In this document: positions 53,374-60,871 of the stretch, piece by piece
Position numbering within the stretch: the first letter of the stretch is position 1
Layout of the letters: every line of letters starts with the position of its first letter
Source: a bacterium c-19
GTDB lineage: Bacteria > Bacillota_I > Bacilli_A > Erysipelotrichales > Erysipelotrichaceae
Direction of reading: 5' to 3'
Assembly: GCA_009917405.1 (NCBI GenBank)
Contig: QZED01000001.1
Span: 62,001 to 126,000, forward strand
Length of the DNA: 64,000 bases
Made by a program: the position numbers and the translations under genes
Notes under the pieces: model-generated
The model's input: the letters and a program-made list of their open reading frames with translations, nothing else
Told to the model about the DNA's origin: nothing
The model's database searches: none

Positions 53374-54000
53374 ATGAACGTATGGAAAAAAGCTGCATCG
53401 CTTGCCTTTGTCTTAATGCTGCTGCTTGTCAGCGGCTGCGGCAGTGATAACAAAAATGATGGCAGCACGAACAACAGCGCCAATGCGACCGATACGAATC
53501 CACCGCAAAATAGTGTGAGTGATAATGCTAGTGAAACGATGAATCGAATGGTTACTTATTTTAAGGATAAAGGCATGGAGCTTACAGATTTAAAAGATAT
53601 TGAGCAAATGGACTTTGCGGCTCATGAAGGAAAGAGCTTTACCTATCAGGGTAGTCCGATGTATTTATATCGTTTGAAATCTAATGATGACAGTATGAAG
53701 GCATTACTTGATTCTGCTAAGAATACTGGTAATGTTAAGGTAAATATTGACGGTAAACAACAAAATTATAAAGCATCGGTTAACGGTGACTATTTGCTTG
53801 TTTATGAAAATGGTGATACGATTCAAGATTTTATTAAAACTTTCGGATCTTATTCCGTAAATACACCCGCTGCTCCCAATACTGAAGGAGTAACTGCTCC
53901 AGGTACTGATCATCCAGGGGTACAGGATGAAGGTAAATCTACCAATCCAAGCGGAGATGAAGCAAATCAAAACGGTGTCGTTACCGAAACAGAGGACTAG
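53374..54000 (+). CDS. Uncharacterised lipoprotein, probably forespore-expressed
   Basis: 208 residues. Signal peptide with lipobox LLVSGC (Cys ~23), so anchored on the outer face of the membrane. A disordered Asn/Ser/Thr-rich linker (~25-55), a compact domain (~55-165, MVTYFKDKGMELTDLKDIEQMDFAAHEG ... NVKVNIDGKQQNYKASVNGDYLLVYENG) and a Pro/Gly-rich tail. No family recognised. The sigma-G-type promoter upstream suggests a role in the spore membrane, for example in germination; that is inference. Start follows AAAGGAGGAATATGA. Confidence 0.75.
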   Translation: MNVWKKAASLAFVLMLLLVSGCGSDNKNDGSTNNSANATDTNPPQNSVSDNASETMNRMVTYFKDKGMELTDLKDIEQMDFAAHEGKSFTYQGSPMYLYRLKSNDDSMKALLDSAKNTGNVKVNIDGKQQNYKASVNGDYLLVYENGDTIQDFIKTFGSYSVNTPAAPNTEGVTAPGTDHPGVQDEGKSTNPSGDEANQNGVVTETED

Positions 54001-54034
54001 AACAGCATTTGCATCAGCAATTGCTGTTTTTTTA
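54001..54034 (+). terminator. Lipoprotein gene terminator
   Basis: AACAGCA (54001-54007) with TGCTGTT (54022-54028), then Ts; starts at the base after the stop codon. Confidence 0.75.
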
Positions 54035-54064
54035 TGACTTATACTATTCTTACATAAATAATGT

Positions 54065-54070
54065 TATAAT
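54065..54070 (+). promoter_or_regulatory. -10 element before the ankyrin-like gene
   Basis: TATAAT; transcription would start near 54077, which excludes the in-frame ATG at 54073 as start of the next gene. Confidence 0.5.
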
Positions 54071-54106
54071 ATATGATATCGTATAGACAACGGAAAGGAA
54101 AGGTAT

Positions 54107-54130
54107 ATGTTTCTTATATATCGTGGTTGA
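54107..54130 (+). other. Possible 7-codon upstream open reading frame
   Basis: ATG at 54107, right after GGAAAGGAAAGG, encodes MFLIYRG and stops at 54128-54130, 5 bases before the start of the next gene. It carries the only good ribosome site here, so it may couple translation to the gene at 54136. Confidence 0.35.
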
Positions 54131-54135
54131 TCTAT

Positions 54136-54525
54136 ATGACATTCAAATTTTTAAAGCACAATCTGGAAACAGAAGGAAAGTTGGCAAAGTTGTTGTTAAA
54201 TGCAGTATGGGATGAAAATGTGCAAAAGGCACGAAAGCTGATTCATCGCGGTGCCGATCCGAATTGGATTTATAACGGATATCCGTTGCTGATTCATGCG
54301 GTATTTACCCGCAATGAGGAAATGGTGATGATGTTGATTGAGGAAGGCGCCGTTCAGGTTCAGGAAGCACTCGGTTTTGCGTTGGATCGCGGCATTGGAG
54401 AAATGGTATTTCCTTTGGCTTTTTTGGGAATTATACCAAAACCGGCTGAATCAAAGGATCATTTCGGTCCGTATCCTTCACGCTTTGCCCCGCTTGATAT
54501 GAACTATCCGATTTTGCTTGGTTAA
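54136..54525 (+). CDS. Small ankyrin-repeat-like protein
   Basis: 129 residues. KLAKLLLNAVWDENVQKARKLIHRGADPNWIYNGYPLLIHAVFTRNEEMVMMLIEEGA contains one and a half ankyrin repeats (GADPN...G.PLL.A); the C-terminal part is proline-rich and ends at LGG-like DMNYPILLG. No signal peptide. ATG at 54136 lacks a ribosome site of its own; TTG at 54127 is an alternative. It is followed after 15 bases by the WYL regulator and may share its transcript. Function unknown; such proteins bind partners. Confidence 0.65.
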   Translation: MTFKFLKHNLETEGKLAKLLLNAVWDENVQKARKLIHRGADPNWIYNGYPLLIHAVFTRNEEMVMMLIEEGAVQVQEALGFALDRGIGEMVFPLAFLGIIPKPAESKDHFGPYPSRFAPLDMNYPILLG

Positions 54526-54540
54526 ACAGGGAGGAATTTT

Positions 54541-55485
54541 ATGAATCGCAGTGCAATGTGCATTCGGATGCTGCAAATGTTGAAAAGCAGAGGAATGATG
54601 ACTAAAGAAGAACTTGCCGCAGAATTGCATACTAATTTACGCAATATCTCTGAATATCGCAAGGAACTAGAAAGTGCCGGTTATCGTATTCTGTGGACGA
54701 CGGGAAAATACGGCGGATACTCACTTCAGGACAGTGTATTACTACCGCCGCTAGGCTTAAGTGAAGCGGAGAAAGCCAGTCTTCAGGAGTTACGGACCTA
54801 TCTGCATTCTCATCACGATTTTGTCGGCACGCAATCCGTAAACAGTGTGCTTGATCGCATGTTATCGAATACACGATTAAATAATGAACCGCTCGGCTTA
54901 TATATTGAGCAGGAACAAGGCTTATTATCGGATCAGCTTCATCAGTATATCGATACGATCAAGTATGCAATTAAAAACTGTATTTGCGTAGAATTAAAGT
55001 ATCGCTCAATTCGTGATAAAAAAGTGAAGACTTTTATCATTCATCCGTATGAATTGATACATTATAAGGGGGCTTATTATTGTATTGCGTATTCCATCAA
55101 GGCAAAAGACTATCGCACTTATAAATTCAGTGAAGAACGAATGAAGCACTGTGCCTTGAAGGAAAATCATTTTAATCGTGATCGTGATTTTGAATTGAGT
55201 GATCATGTCGGAACTGTCGGATTAATCAAACAGGAGATGATTCAGGTGACATTTCTTGCTTATGAGGAAGCGGCAATTTATATGGCGGAGCGGCATATCG
55301 GTTTAAACCCCGAATTTACTTGGGAGAATGCCGAAACGCTTCGCTATACAACAATATTTGAAGGAAAAAAGGAAGCAATATCCTTTTTATTGTCACTCGG
55401 TGCCAAAACCAAGCTGATAGCTCCGAACAGTTTAAAAGAAGAGGTAAAGGAAGAGATTCAAAAGATGTGTAAAAATTATGTTTAA
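54541..55485 (+). CDS. WYL-domain transcriptional regulator (YafY type)
   Basis: 314 residues. N-terminal DeoR-like winged helix (RMLQMLKSRGMMTKEELAAELHTNLRNISEYRKELESAGYRI), then the WYL domain (CVELKYRSIRDKKVKTFIIHPYELIHYKGAYYCIAYSIKAKDYRTYKF), which senses ligands such as nucleotides, and a C-terminal WCX extension (~230-314). ATG follows GGGAGGAATTTT. Target unknown; the ankyrin-like gene upstream and the lipoprotein gene downstream are candidates. Confidence 0.88.
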   Translation: MNRSAMCIRMLQMLKSRGMMTKEELAAELHTNLRNISEYRKELESAGYRILWTTGKYGGYSLQDSVLLPPLGLSEAEKASLQELRTYLHSHHDFVGTQSVNSVLDRMLSNTRLNNEPLGLYIEQEQGLLSDQLHQYIDTIKYAIKNCICVELKYRSIRDKKVKTFIIHPYELIHYKGAYYCIAYSIKAKDYRTYKFSEERMKHCALKENHFNRDRDFELSDHVGTVGLIKQEMIQVTFLAYEEAAIYMAERHIGLNPEFTWENAETLRYTTIFEGKKEAISFLLSLGAKTKLIAPNSLKEEVKEEIQKMCKNYV

Positions 55486-55549
55486 TCGCTTGTACGGTAC
55501 AATGAAAAGCGTTAAAATAAAGGTAGAAATAAGGAAGGGAGTGGCTGAG

Positions 55550-56185
55550 ATGAAAAGAATCTTTCTGTTAGTCATTGTATCTCTGTGCTTGTATGCCTGT
55601 ATGAACCAAAGTGATCCGATAACCAAACCGGCTTCCTCAATGATTCAAGAGGATATCAGCTTTCATTCAATGGTTAGTGAAGCTGCCGATGATGAAGGCT
55701 GTGAATACGCTCAAAAACAAAAGGAATTGCTTGCGTATATCAGACAACATAATGATCATCAGATCGTCAAACTGAGTGATTCCATGACTGATGAAGAACT
55801 GATTCAAGCTTTGGAACATCTGTCTTATCATAAGGTTATTCTGCCTGTATATTCTAAGAATAAAAAACATGAAGTGGGAATTAAGGTGTATTATGCAAAA
55901 GCAGCGAACTCTCAAACTGTACAACAAATCATGTACGTTTCTTTGGATTCTGCTCTTAATAAGCCAAAGAAGCAGTTTCAGGGAGAAGTTTTTATCCATT
56001 TAGAAGCTTGCGATCGAATTCATTATATTGTGAACGGTACGTTTTATGTAAGCGGTGAAGCAACGGTAAACCAACTGCTTGATACCAATAACTGTGATTC
56101 GCTTTCTGCGATTTATGAACTAAGCAATCCCTATCATTTCTATGATTCGATCTACGCAGACGGAAATATTCAGTTAGAACAATAA
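55550..56185 (+). CDS. Uncharacterised lipoprotein
   Basis: 211 residues. Signal peptide MKRIFLLVIVSLCLYAC with lipobox LYAC (Cys 17). The mature part is soluble with no family I recognise (VGIKVYYAKAANSQTVQQIMYVSLDSAL; DRIHYIVNGTFYVSGEATVNQLLDT). ATG at 55550 follows AAGGAAGGGAG; a GTG at 55541 in frame is less likely. It lies 64 bases after the WYL regulator, so co-transcription is possible. Ended by a terminator. Confidence 0.65.
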   Translation: MKRIFLLVIVSLCLYACMNQSDPITKPASSMIQEDISFHSMVSEAADDEGCEYAQKQKELLAYIRQHNDHQIVKLSDSMTDEELIQALEHLSYHKVILPVYSKNKKHEVGIKVYYAKAANSQTVQQIMYVSLDSALNKPKKQFQGEVFIHLEACDRIHYIVNGTFYVSGEATVNQLLDTNNCDSLSAIYELSNPYHFYDSIYADGNIQLEQ

Positions 56186-56196
56186 TTAACAACGGA

Positions 56197-56224
56197 AGAC
56201 GGGTACTGTACCTGTCTTTTTTTT
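56197..56224 (+). terminator. Terminator after the 55550 lipoprotein gene
   Basis: AGACGGGTA (56197-56205) with TACCTGTCT (56209-56217, one G-U), then Ts. Confidence 0.7.
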
Positions 56225-56358
56225 CGGATCTGTATTAAAGATAATTTTAAATCAGTTATTATTTATTATCAGTAATAAGAATGTATTCAATAAGTTCTGT
56301 TTTTATCTAAAAACAAAACTTTAGAGCAGTTATGATATTAAAAAAACTCCGCTTATGT

Positions 56359-56364
56359 TATAAT
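56359..56364 (+). promoter_or_regulatory. -10 element of the DUF2779 gene
   Basis: TATAAT 22 bases before the start codon; -35 not clear. Confidence 0.45.
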
Positions 56365-56385
56365 TTACATATAAAGGAGTACGCT

Positions 56386-57891
56386 ATGCACCTAACTGAT
56401 ATAAAAAATTATGAACGATGTAAGCGAATGTTATGGCTGAATCATTATGAACCTAAAAAGTCTTTTCCCTTAGTATATTACAATGAATCTTTAATCGCCT
56501 TGGTCAAGGAATATTTTCATTTAACAACATATTTTGAAGGAAAACCGGGAGATGAAAGTGATCAAGCACTTAGGGCGATGCAAGAATATGATACATTAAT
56601 CAATGCTCGTTTTGTTTATAATGACTTACGAGTTCATTTACCATTGATGAAGAAGGAAGAAAACGGATGGTGTGTATACTTCACTTATGCGTCCTGTTAT
56701 CCAAGAGAGAGTCAGGCAGGGAAGCTGGCAGATAAATTGGCAGTTGTGAAAGCATGCGGTGTATCAATCAGCGATGTGAAAATCATTCACTTAAATCCGG
56801 ATTATATTCGTAAGGATGAATTGGATGTACAGGAGTTATTGATCATCACTCCGTATTTATATAATAAGCGCAATAACGGTTTTCATACAGTGACAGAGTT
56901 GATGGAGCGACATCAGCGAAATGTATTTGAAGCGATACCTGAGATTGATAGGATTCTTAATGAGGACTGTCCGAAAGCGAAATTATCGCAAAACTGCACG
57001 AAAAGCTTTAAATGTCCGTATTACGCAGAATGCTTTGCGGATTTAGATTATGATACCTCAGTATTGTATTTGATGCAGAGCGCACAGAAATTCACCCTTT
57101 ATGATCAGGGACAGTTGGATATTAAATATGTGAAACCTGAGAATTTAGAGGGAACACGGATGCAGTATGCACAGATGATGGCATATCGCAACAATGGTTT
57201 CTACATGGATCATTTCGCATTAAAAAACTGGGTAAATGAAAATATCACATATCCGCTATCTTATTTAGATTTTGAATGGGAAACCTTTGTATATCCGCCG
57301 TATTCCGGTATGAAGCCGTATGATGTATTGGTGTTTCAATATTCCCTGCATGTGGAAGAAACAGCGAATGCAAAGCTTTCTCATGAACAGTTTATCGGTG
57401 ACAAAGATTGCCGCATTGCCTTTATCGAACATTTATTGGCACATATTCCAAACAGCGGTACGATCCTTGTTTATAATATGGAAGGGGCGGAGAAATTACG
57501 TTTAAAGCAGCTGAGTGAACAATTTCCGCAATATGCAGAGGCTTTAAATGCCTTATGTGAGCGCATGGTAGATCTCTCATTGCCGTTTGAAGCGGGATGT
57601 ATTTATGACATCAGAATGCATGGCTATCATTCCTTGAAAAAGCTGGTTGAAGTATTTCACGGCTTTGATTATCACACATTGGCAATTTCTCAGGGTCTGC
57701 AAGCGGCTGAAAGCTGGCGATTACTACAGGAAGAAACGGCAGATAAGGAAACAATTCGTAAACAGCTGTTTGAATACTGTGGTATGGATACGTATTCGGA
57801 ATATTTGATTTTTCATAAACTTATTGAATTTATTGAGCTGAAACAAGCGGCTACACAACGGTTGAGAGAAAAAATTACAATAAATATATAA
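56386..57891 (+). CDS. DUF2779 family protein with Fe-S-like cysteine cluster
   Basis: 501 residues. N-terminal half resembles the PD-(D/E)XK/Cas4-type layout: one Cys near the start (YERCKRMLWL) and a distal cluster DCPKAKLSQNC...CPYYAEC (about 194-216), together four or five Cys that could hold a 4Fe-4S cluster. The C-terminal half is the DUF2779 RNase H-like domain with acidic residues in LSYLDFEWETFVYPPYSG, a middle segment GTILVYNMEGAEKLRL and CGMDTYSEYLIFHKLIE. A nuclease is likely from these features, but no function is established. ATG follows AAAGGAGTACGCT. Stands alone with its own promoter. Confidence 0.8.
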   Translation: MHLTDIKNYERCKRMLWLNHYEPKKSFPLVYYNESLIALVKEYFHLTTYFEGKPGDESDQALRAMQEYDTLINARFVYNDLRVHLPLMKKEENGWCVYFTYASCYPRESQAGKLADKLAVVKACGVSISDVKIIHLNPDYIRKDELDVQELLIITPYLYNKRNNGFHTVTELMERHQRNVFEAIPEIDRILNEDCPKAKLSQNCTKSFKCPYYAECFADLDYDTSVLYLMQSAQKFTLYDQGQLDIKYVKPENLEGTRMQYAQMMAYRNNGFYMDHFALKNWVNENITYPLSYLDFEWETFVYPPYSGMKPYDVLVFQYSLHVEETANAKLSHEQFIGDKDCRIAFIEHLLAHIPNSGTILVYNMEGAEKLRLKQLSEQFPQYAEALNALCERMVDLSLPFEAGCIYDIRMHGYHSLKKLVEVFHGFDYHTLAISQGLQAAESWRLLQEETADKETIRKQLFEYCGMDTYSEYLIFHKLIEFIELKQAATQRLREKITINI

Positions 57892-57909
57892 TAGGGAGAA
57901 GAAGGAAGC

Positions 57910-57940
57910 TTGACTTGGAGTTCACTTTAAGTGATATACT
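57910..57940 (+). promoter_or_regulatory. MerR-type promoter (19-bp spacer) of the merR-ECF operon
   Basis: TTGACT (57910-57915), 19 bases, TATACT (57935-57940). The spacer contains CTTGGAGTTCACTTTAAG (57914-57931), an imperfect palindrome of the type bound by MerR-family activators such as AdhR. Confidence 0.7.
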
Positions 57941-57963
57941 GTAGCGAAAGAAGGAGAGTTGTT

Positions 57964-58359
57964 ATGCGAATAAATGAAGTAAGTAAAGAATTCGGTTTGA
58001 GTCAGGATACCCTTCGCTATTATGAGCGAATCGGTCTGATTCCGCCGGTTCCGCGCAATTCGGGCGGCATTCGTGATTATGATGAAACCTCGCTCCGGTG
58101 GATCGAATTTATTAAATGTATGCGCAGTGCCGGTTTGCCGATTGATAAGCTAATCGTCTATGTTAATCTATACCAGCAGGGAGCAAAAACAGCATCGGCA
58201 CGTAAGCAATTATTGATTGAAGAACGTGATCGATTAGTCGAGCGAATCACAGAACTGGAAACCACACTGGCACGATTAAACGGCAAGATCAAGCGATATG
58301 AAAACGGTGAATTTCATTCTAAAATTCCGGTCATTGACTGTGATAAAACAGGAATATGA
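57964..58359 (+). CDS. MerR family transcriptional regulator
   Basis: 131 residues. Winged helix at the N-terminus (MRINEVSKEFGLSQDTLRYYERIGLIPPVPRNSGGIRDYDETSLRWIEFIKCMRSAG), then a dimerising coiled coil (~75-118). A C-terminal tail with one Cys (VIDCDKTG) follows; most MerR aldehyde or thiol sensors have a single Cys near here, so a redox or electrophile signal is possible. ATG at 57964 follows GAAGGAGAGTTGTT. Self-control through the 57910 promoter is likely. The ECF gene starts 1 base after its stop. Confidence 0.9.
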   Translation: MRINEVSKEFGLSQDTLRYYERIGLIPPVPRNSGGIRDYDETSLRWIEFIKCMRSAGLPIDKLIVYVNLYQQGAKTASARKQLLIEERDRLVERITELETTLARLNGKIKRYENGEFHSKIPVIDCDKTGI

Positions 58360-58360
58360 T

Positions 58361-58915
58361 ATGAAAACAAGAAAATTGACTTTTGCGTCCTTATGTCTGT
58401 CAATAGCGGTACTGTTGCCGCAGCTGTTTCATTTACTGGGGATGCAACAAGCGGGACAGGTATTTTTGCCGATGCATATTCCGGTATTATTGGGCGGTTT
58501 ATTGTTAGGATGGCAACACGGTGCTTTAGTGGGGGTTACGGCACCGTTCATCAGTTGCTTGCTTACGGGAATGCCGAGCAGTGAACGAGTGCTTTTCATG
58601 ATGGCGGAATTAAGTGCCTATGGTTTAGTCAGTGGACTGCTTTATCATCGTTTTCATAAACATACATTAGTACATGCATACATTGCATTAATCTTTGCGA
58701 TGACAGCAGGTCGTCTTTTGTACGGCATTTCGTTAATGATTGCGGCACTCTTGTTTGATATGCCGATCAGCGCCTTGACGCTTGTAGGAACAGCGATCAT
58801 TACCGGCATTCCGGGCATTTTGACACAGCTGATGTTTTTGCCTGCACTGGTACGGGTAATTGAAAAGGGAGGAATTATGCGTGATACTTTCGCGGTTGAA
58901 AACCATTCAAAATAA
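58361..58915 (+). CDS. ECF transporter S component
   Basis: 184 residues, six predicted helices. MKTRKLTFASLCLSIAVLLPQLFHLLGMQQAGQVFLPMHIPVLLGGLLLGWQHGALVGVTAPFISCLLTGMPS is the classic opening of substrate-specific S components, which pair with a shared EcfT-AA' energising module (not in this window). The substrate cannot be told from sequence; vitamins or nucleobases are usual. ATG at 58361 overlaps nothing but sits 1 base after merR. The DUF1893 gene begins within its end (35-base overlap). Confidence 0.85.
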   Translation: MKTRKLTFASLCLSIAVLLPQLFHLLGMQQAGQVFLPMHIPVLLGGLLLGWQHGALVGVTAPFISCLLTGMPSSERVLFMMAELSAYGLVSGLLYHRFHKHTLVHAYIALIFAMTAGRLLYGISLMIAALLFDMPISALTLVGTAIITGIPGILTQLMFLPALVRVIEKGGIMRDTFAVENHSK

Positions 58916-59324
58916 TGCCGGATACACACTGTGCGCTCAAAAAGCACAGCGGCTGTTTGTATCTCATGAGCGTGGAATCGCTCCGATTATGAGGCAACTT
59001 GCGAGGGAACCGCTGTATTTTCAAGACTGCGTGATTGTCGATCGAGTGATCGGTAAGGCAGCGGCGATGCTGTACCATCGCTCACAAGCAGCTTATATTC
59101 ATGCCTGTCTGATGAGTGAGGGTGCTAAAACATATTTGCAGCGCCATCATATTGCCTTCTCTTATGATGAGCTATGTCCGTATATCATCAATCGAACCCA
59201 TGACGGTATGTGTCCGATGGAAGCGTGTGTGCTGGATACAGAGGATGCGGATAAGGCTTATCGAGCATTAAAGGAAAAGCTTGCTTCATTGCGATTACAA
59301 ATTGACCCAAGTGAAAGGATGTAA
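58881..59324 (+). CDS. DUF1893 family protein
   Basis: 147 residues. The family hallmarks are VIVDRVIGKAAAMLYHR, CLMSEGAKTYLQRH and YIINRTHDGMCPMEACVLDTED with conserved CPME. DUF1893 has a cytidine-deaminase-like fold; activity unknown. GTG at 58881 was chosen because GGGAGGAATTATGC lies before it; the upstream ATG at 58877 belongs to the ECF frame. Overlap with the ECF gene suggests co-function, perhaps handling the imported compound. Confidence 0.82.
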   Translation: MILSRLKTIQNNAGYTLCAQKAQRLFVSHERGIAPIMRQLAREPLYFQDCVIVDRVIGKAAAMLYHRSQAAYIHACLMSEGAKTYLQRHHIAFSYDELCPYIINRTHDGMCPMEACVLDTEDADKAYRALKEKLASLRLQIDPSERM

Positions 59325-59573
59325 GCAATAAAAAACTTACTAATATAACAGATATTTTATTGACAATCATTGTACTTGTTACTTTTTTCGTAGTTACTTT
59401 TGGTAAAGTGATCTGATCTCTATTAATATCGATTATTTGATTTTTCTATATTGGACGATGATCAAATGGGATTCGTAATACTGCTGATTTATATAGCCAT
59501 TGTATTTCCGTGTACATTGTTGTTAATACGTTTAATGAATCGATCGAAAGAGGTAAACAATCTTTGATAAATG

Positions 59574-59600
59574 CTTCACTGTAACGGTGAAGTTTTTTAT
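59574..59600 (+). terminator. Hairpin terminator before the GH25 gene
   Basis: CTTCAC (59574-59579) with GTGAAG (59587-59592), then a T-rich run. It could end the merR-ECF-DUF1893 transcript. Confidence 0.65.
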
Positions 59601-59619
59601 TTTTATAGGACTTTGATTG

Positions 59620-59648
59620 TACAAGATAAAAAGCTTCGGCATACGATA
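59620..59648 (+). promoter_or_regulatory. Possible sigma-K promoter of the GH25 gene
   Basis: TACA at 59620-59623, 16 bases, CATACGATA at 59640-59648, matching the sigma-K consensus (mACm, N16, CATAnnnTA) apart from its first base. The distance to the ribosome site is very short, so the call is weak. Confidence 0.35.
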
Positions 59649-59663
59649 GGTTGAGGTGATCAA

Positions 59664-60695
59664 ATGGCAAAGCCAATTATAGATGTCAGTGAGCATAACG
59701 GCTCGATCAACTGGGAAACGGTCAAAACACAGATTGACGGTGCGATTATTCGTTGCGGCTACGGCGGCAATATTGCATCACAGGATGATAAACAATACCT
59801 GCGCAATGTACAAGAATGTACAAGACTTGGGATTCCGTTTGGTGTTTATTTATTTTCCTATGCACGAAGTGCTGCTGAAGCCAAGAATGAGGCTGAGCAT
59901 GTACTGCGCTTAGTAAAAGGTTGGAATTTAGCACTTCCGATCTATTATGATTTAGAATACAGCAGCTATGTCGGGGATATGCCGGCGTCCTTGTATTCAC
60001 AGATTGCGACCGCGTTCTGCGAGCGCATAGAAGCGATCGGCGGATATGTCGGCATTTATGCAAATTTAGATTATTGGAATAACAAGCTGATGAATGTGAA
60101 TGCCTACTCGAGATGGCTTGCACAATGGGGAGCTGCGCCGACATTCGATAAAAAGTTTATGTTATGGCAATATACAAGTGACGGAAAGATCAACGGAAGC
60201 AGTGCAAGAACCGATCTTAATCGTTTTTACGGCAATTTTTTAACGATGGCAGGGAAACAAAATCATTTCGGTGGAACAACTCCCGATCCAAAGCCGGAAC
60301 CTCCAGAAAATCAACTAAAGCACAAAGTCGGTGAGGAAGTGCGTTTCAGAGCATTATATCGCTCATCGGATTCAATTGTACCAATCACCGATATTGCGGT
60401 TCATAAAGGCACAATCACCAGGATCATAGCGAAGGCACGCAATCCATATTTAATCAATAACGGAACCGGATGGGTCAATGATGCGGTCATTATCGATGAT
60501 CTGGCGCCGATACTCAGGCTTCATGATCTAGTGCGGGTAAAGGAAAATGCGAAGGATTATGAAGGCAATTCCTTGGCACCATTTGTCTATCAAAACATTT
60601 ATGAGGTAATGGAAATCACCGGTGATCGTGTTGTGATCGGCAAAGACAATCAGGTGACAGCCGCTGTCGCCGCAAACAATTTAATCAAGGTGTAA
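59664..60695 (+). CDS. GH25 lysozyme (muramidase) without signal peptide
   Basis: 343 residues. GH25 domain 1-195 cutting between MurNAc and GlcNAc: catalytic acidic residues D7 (IIDVSEHNG) and D96/E98 (YYDLEYSS), with WLAQWG and FMLWQYTSDG near the end of the fold. A Pro/Glu-rich linker (TTPDPKPEPPEN) leads to two SH3-like or similar modules (~225-343). There is no signal peptide, so export needs a holin or cell lysis, as for phage endolysins or the mother-cell autolysins of spore formers. No phage genes surround it. GAGGTGATCAA precedes ATG. Confidence 0.88.
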   Translation: MAKPIIDVSEHNGSINWETVKTQIDGAIIRCGYGGNIASQDDKQYLRNVQECTRLGIPFGVYLFSYARSAAEAKNEAEHVLRLVKGWNLALPIYYDLEYSSYVGDMPASLYSQIATAFCERIEAIGGYVGIYANLDYWNNKLMNVNAYSRWLAQWGAAPTFDKKFMLWQYTSDGKINGSSARTDLNRFYGNFLTMAGKQNHFGGTTPDPKPEPPENQLKHKVGEEVRFRALYRSSDSIVPITDIAVHKGTITRIIAKARNPYLINNGTGWVNDAVIIDDLAPILRLHDLVRVKENAKDYEGNSLAPFVYQNIYEVMEITGDRVVIGKDNQVTAAVAANNLIKV

Positions 60696-60725
60696 AAAGC
60701 ATCGCTTTTGGCGATGCTTTTTTTT
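60696..60725 (+). terminator. GH25 gene terminator
   Basis: 10-bp perfect stem AAAGCATCGC / GCGATGCTTT with loop TTTTG, then Ts. Confidence 0.85.
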
Positions 60726-60871
60726 AGCTAAGCTGATCAACAGATGATACATTATGAAAAATATTGTGAAATTTTCATAAATAAGCATCAGCTGATCATA
60801 AAATAATCCGCAAAGGAATGACAAAAAGCGGTGCGGACACTCATATACTGAATTGAAATGAGGGATTTTTT

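Larger units (their letters stand above)
59325..59663. other. Intergenic region with a possible 33-residue membrane peptide
   Basis: No long gene. An ORF at 59466-59567 encodes MGFVILLIYIAIVFPCTLLL plus a basic tail, one membrane helix, but it has no ribosome site. Another hydrophobic frame at about 59355-59417 lacks a start. They may be a decayed small membrane gene. A terminator lies at 59574-59600 and the GH25 promoter at 59620-59648. Confidence 0.3.

Noticed and set aside
59355-59417. Hydrophobic peptide LLTIIVLVTFFVVTFGKVI as a small membrane gene
   Set aside because: No start codon with a ribosome site in frame.
60842-60849. Sigma-E promoter of the dacB-spmAB operon
   Set aside because: The -10 CATATACT is good but no -35 resembling kmATATT occurs at 13-15 bases; mentioned only in the gene entry.
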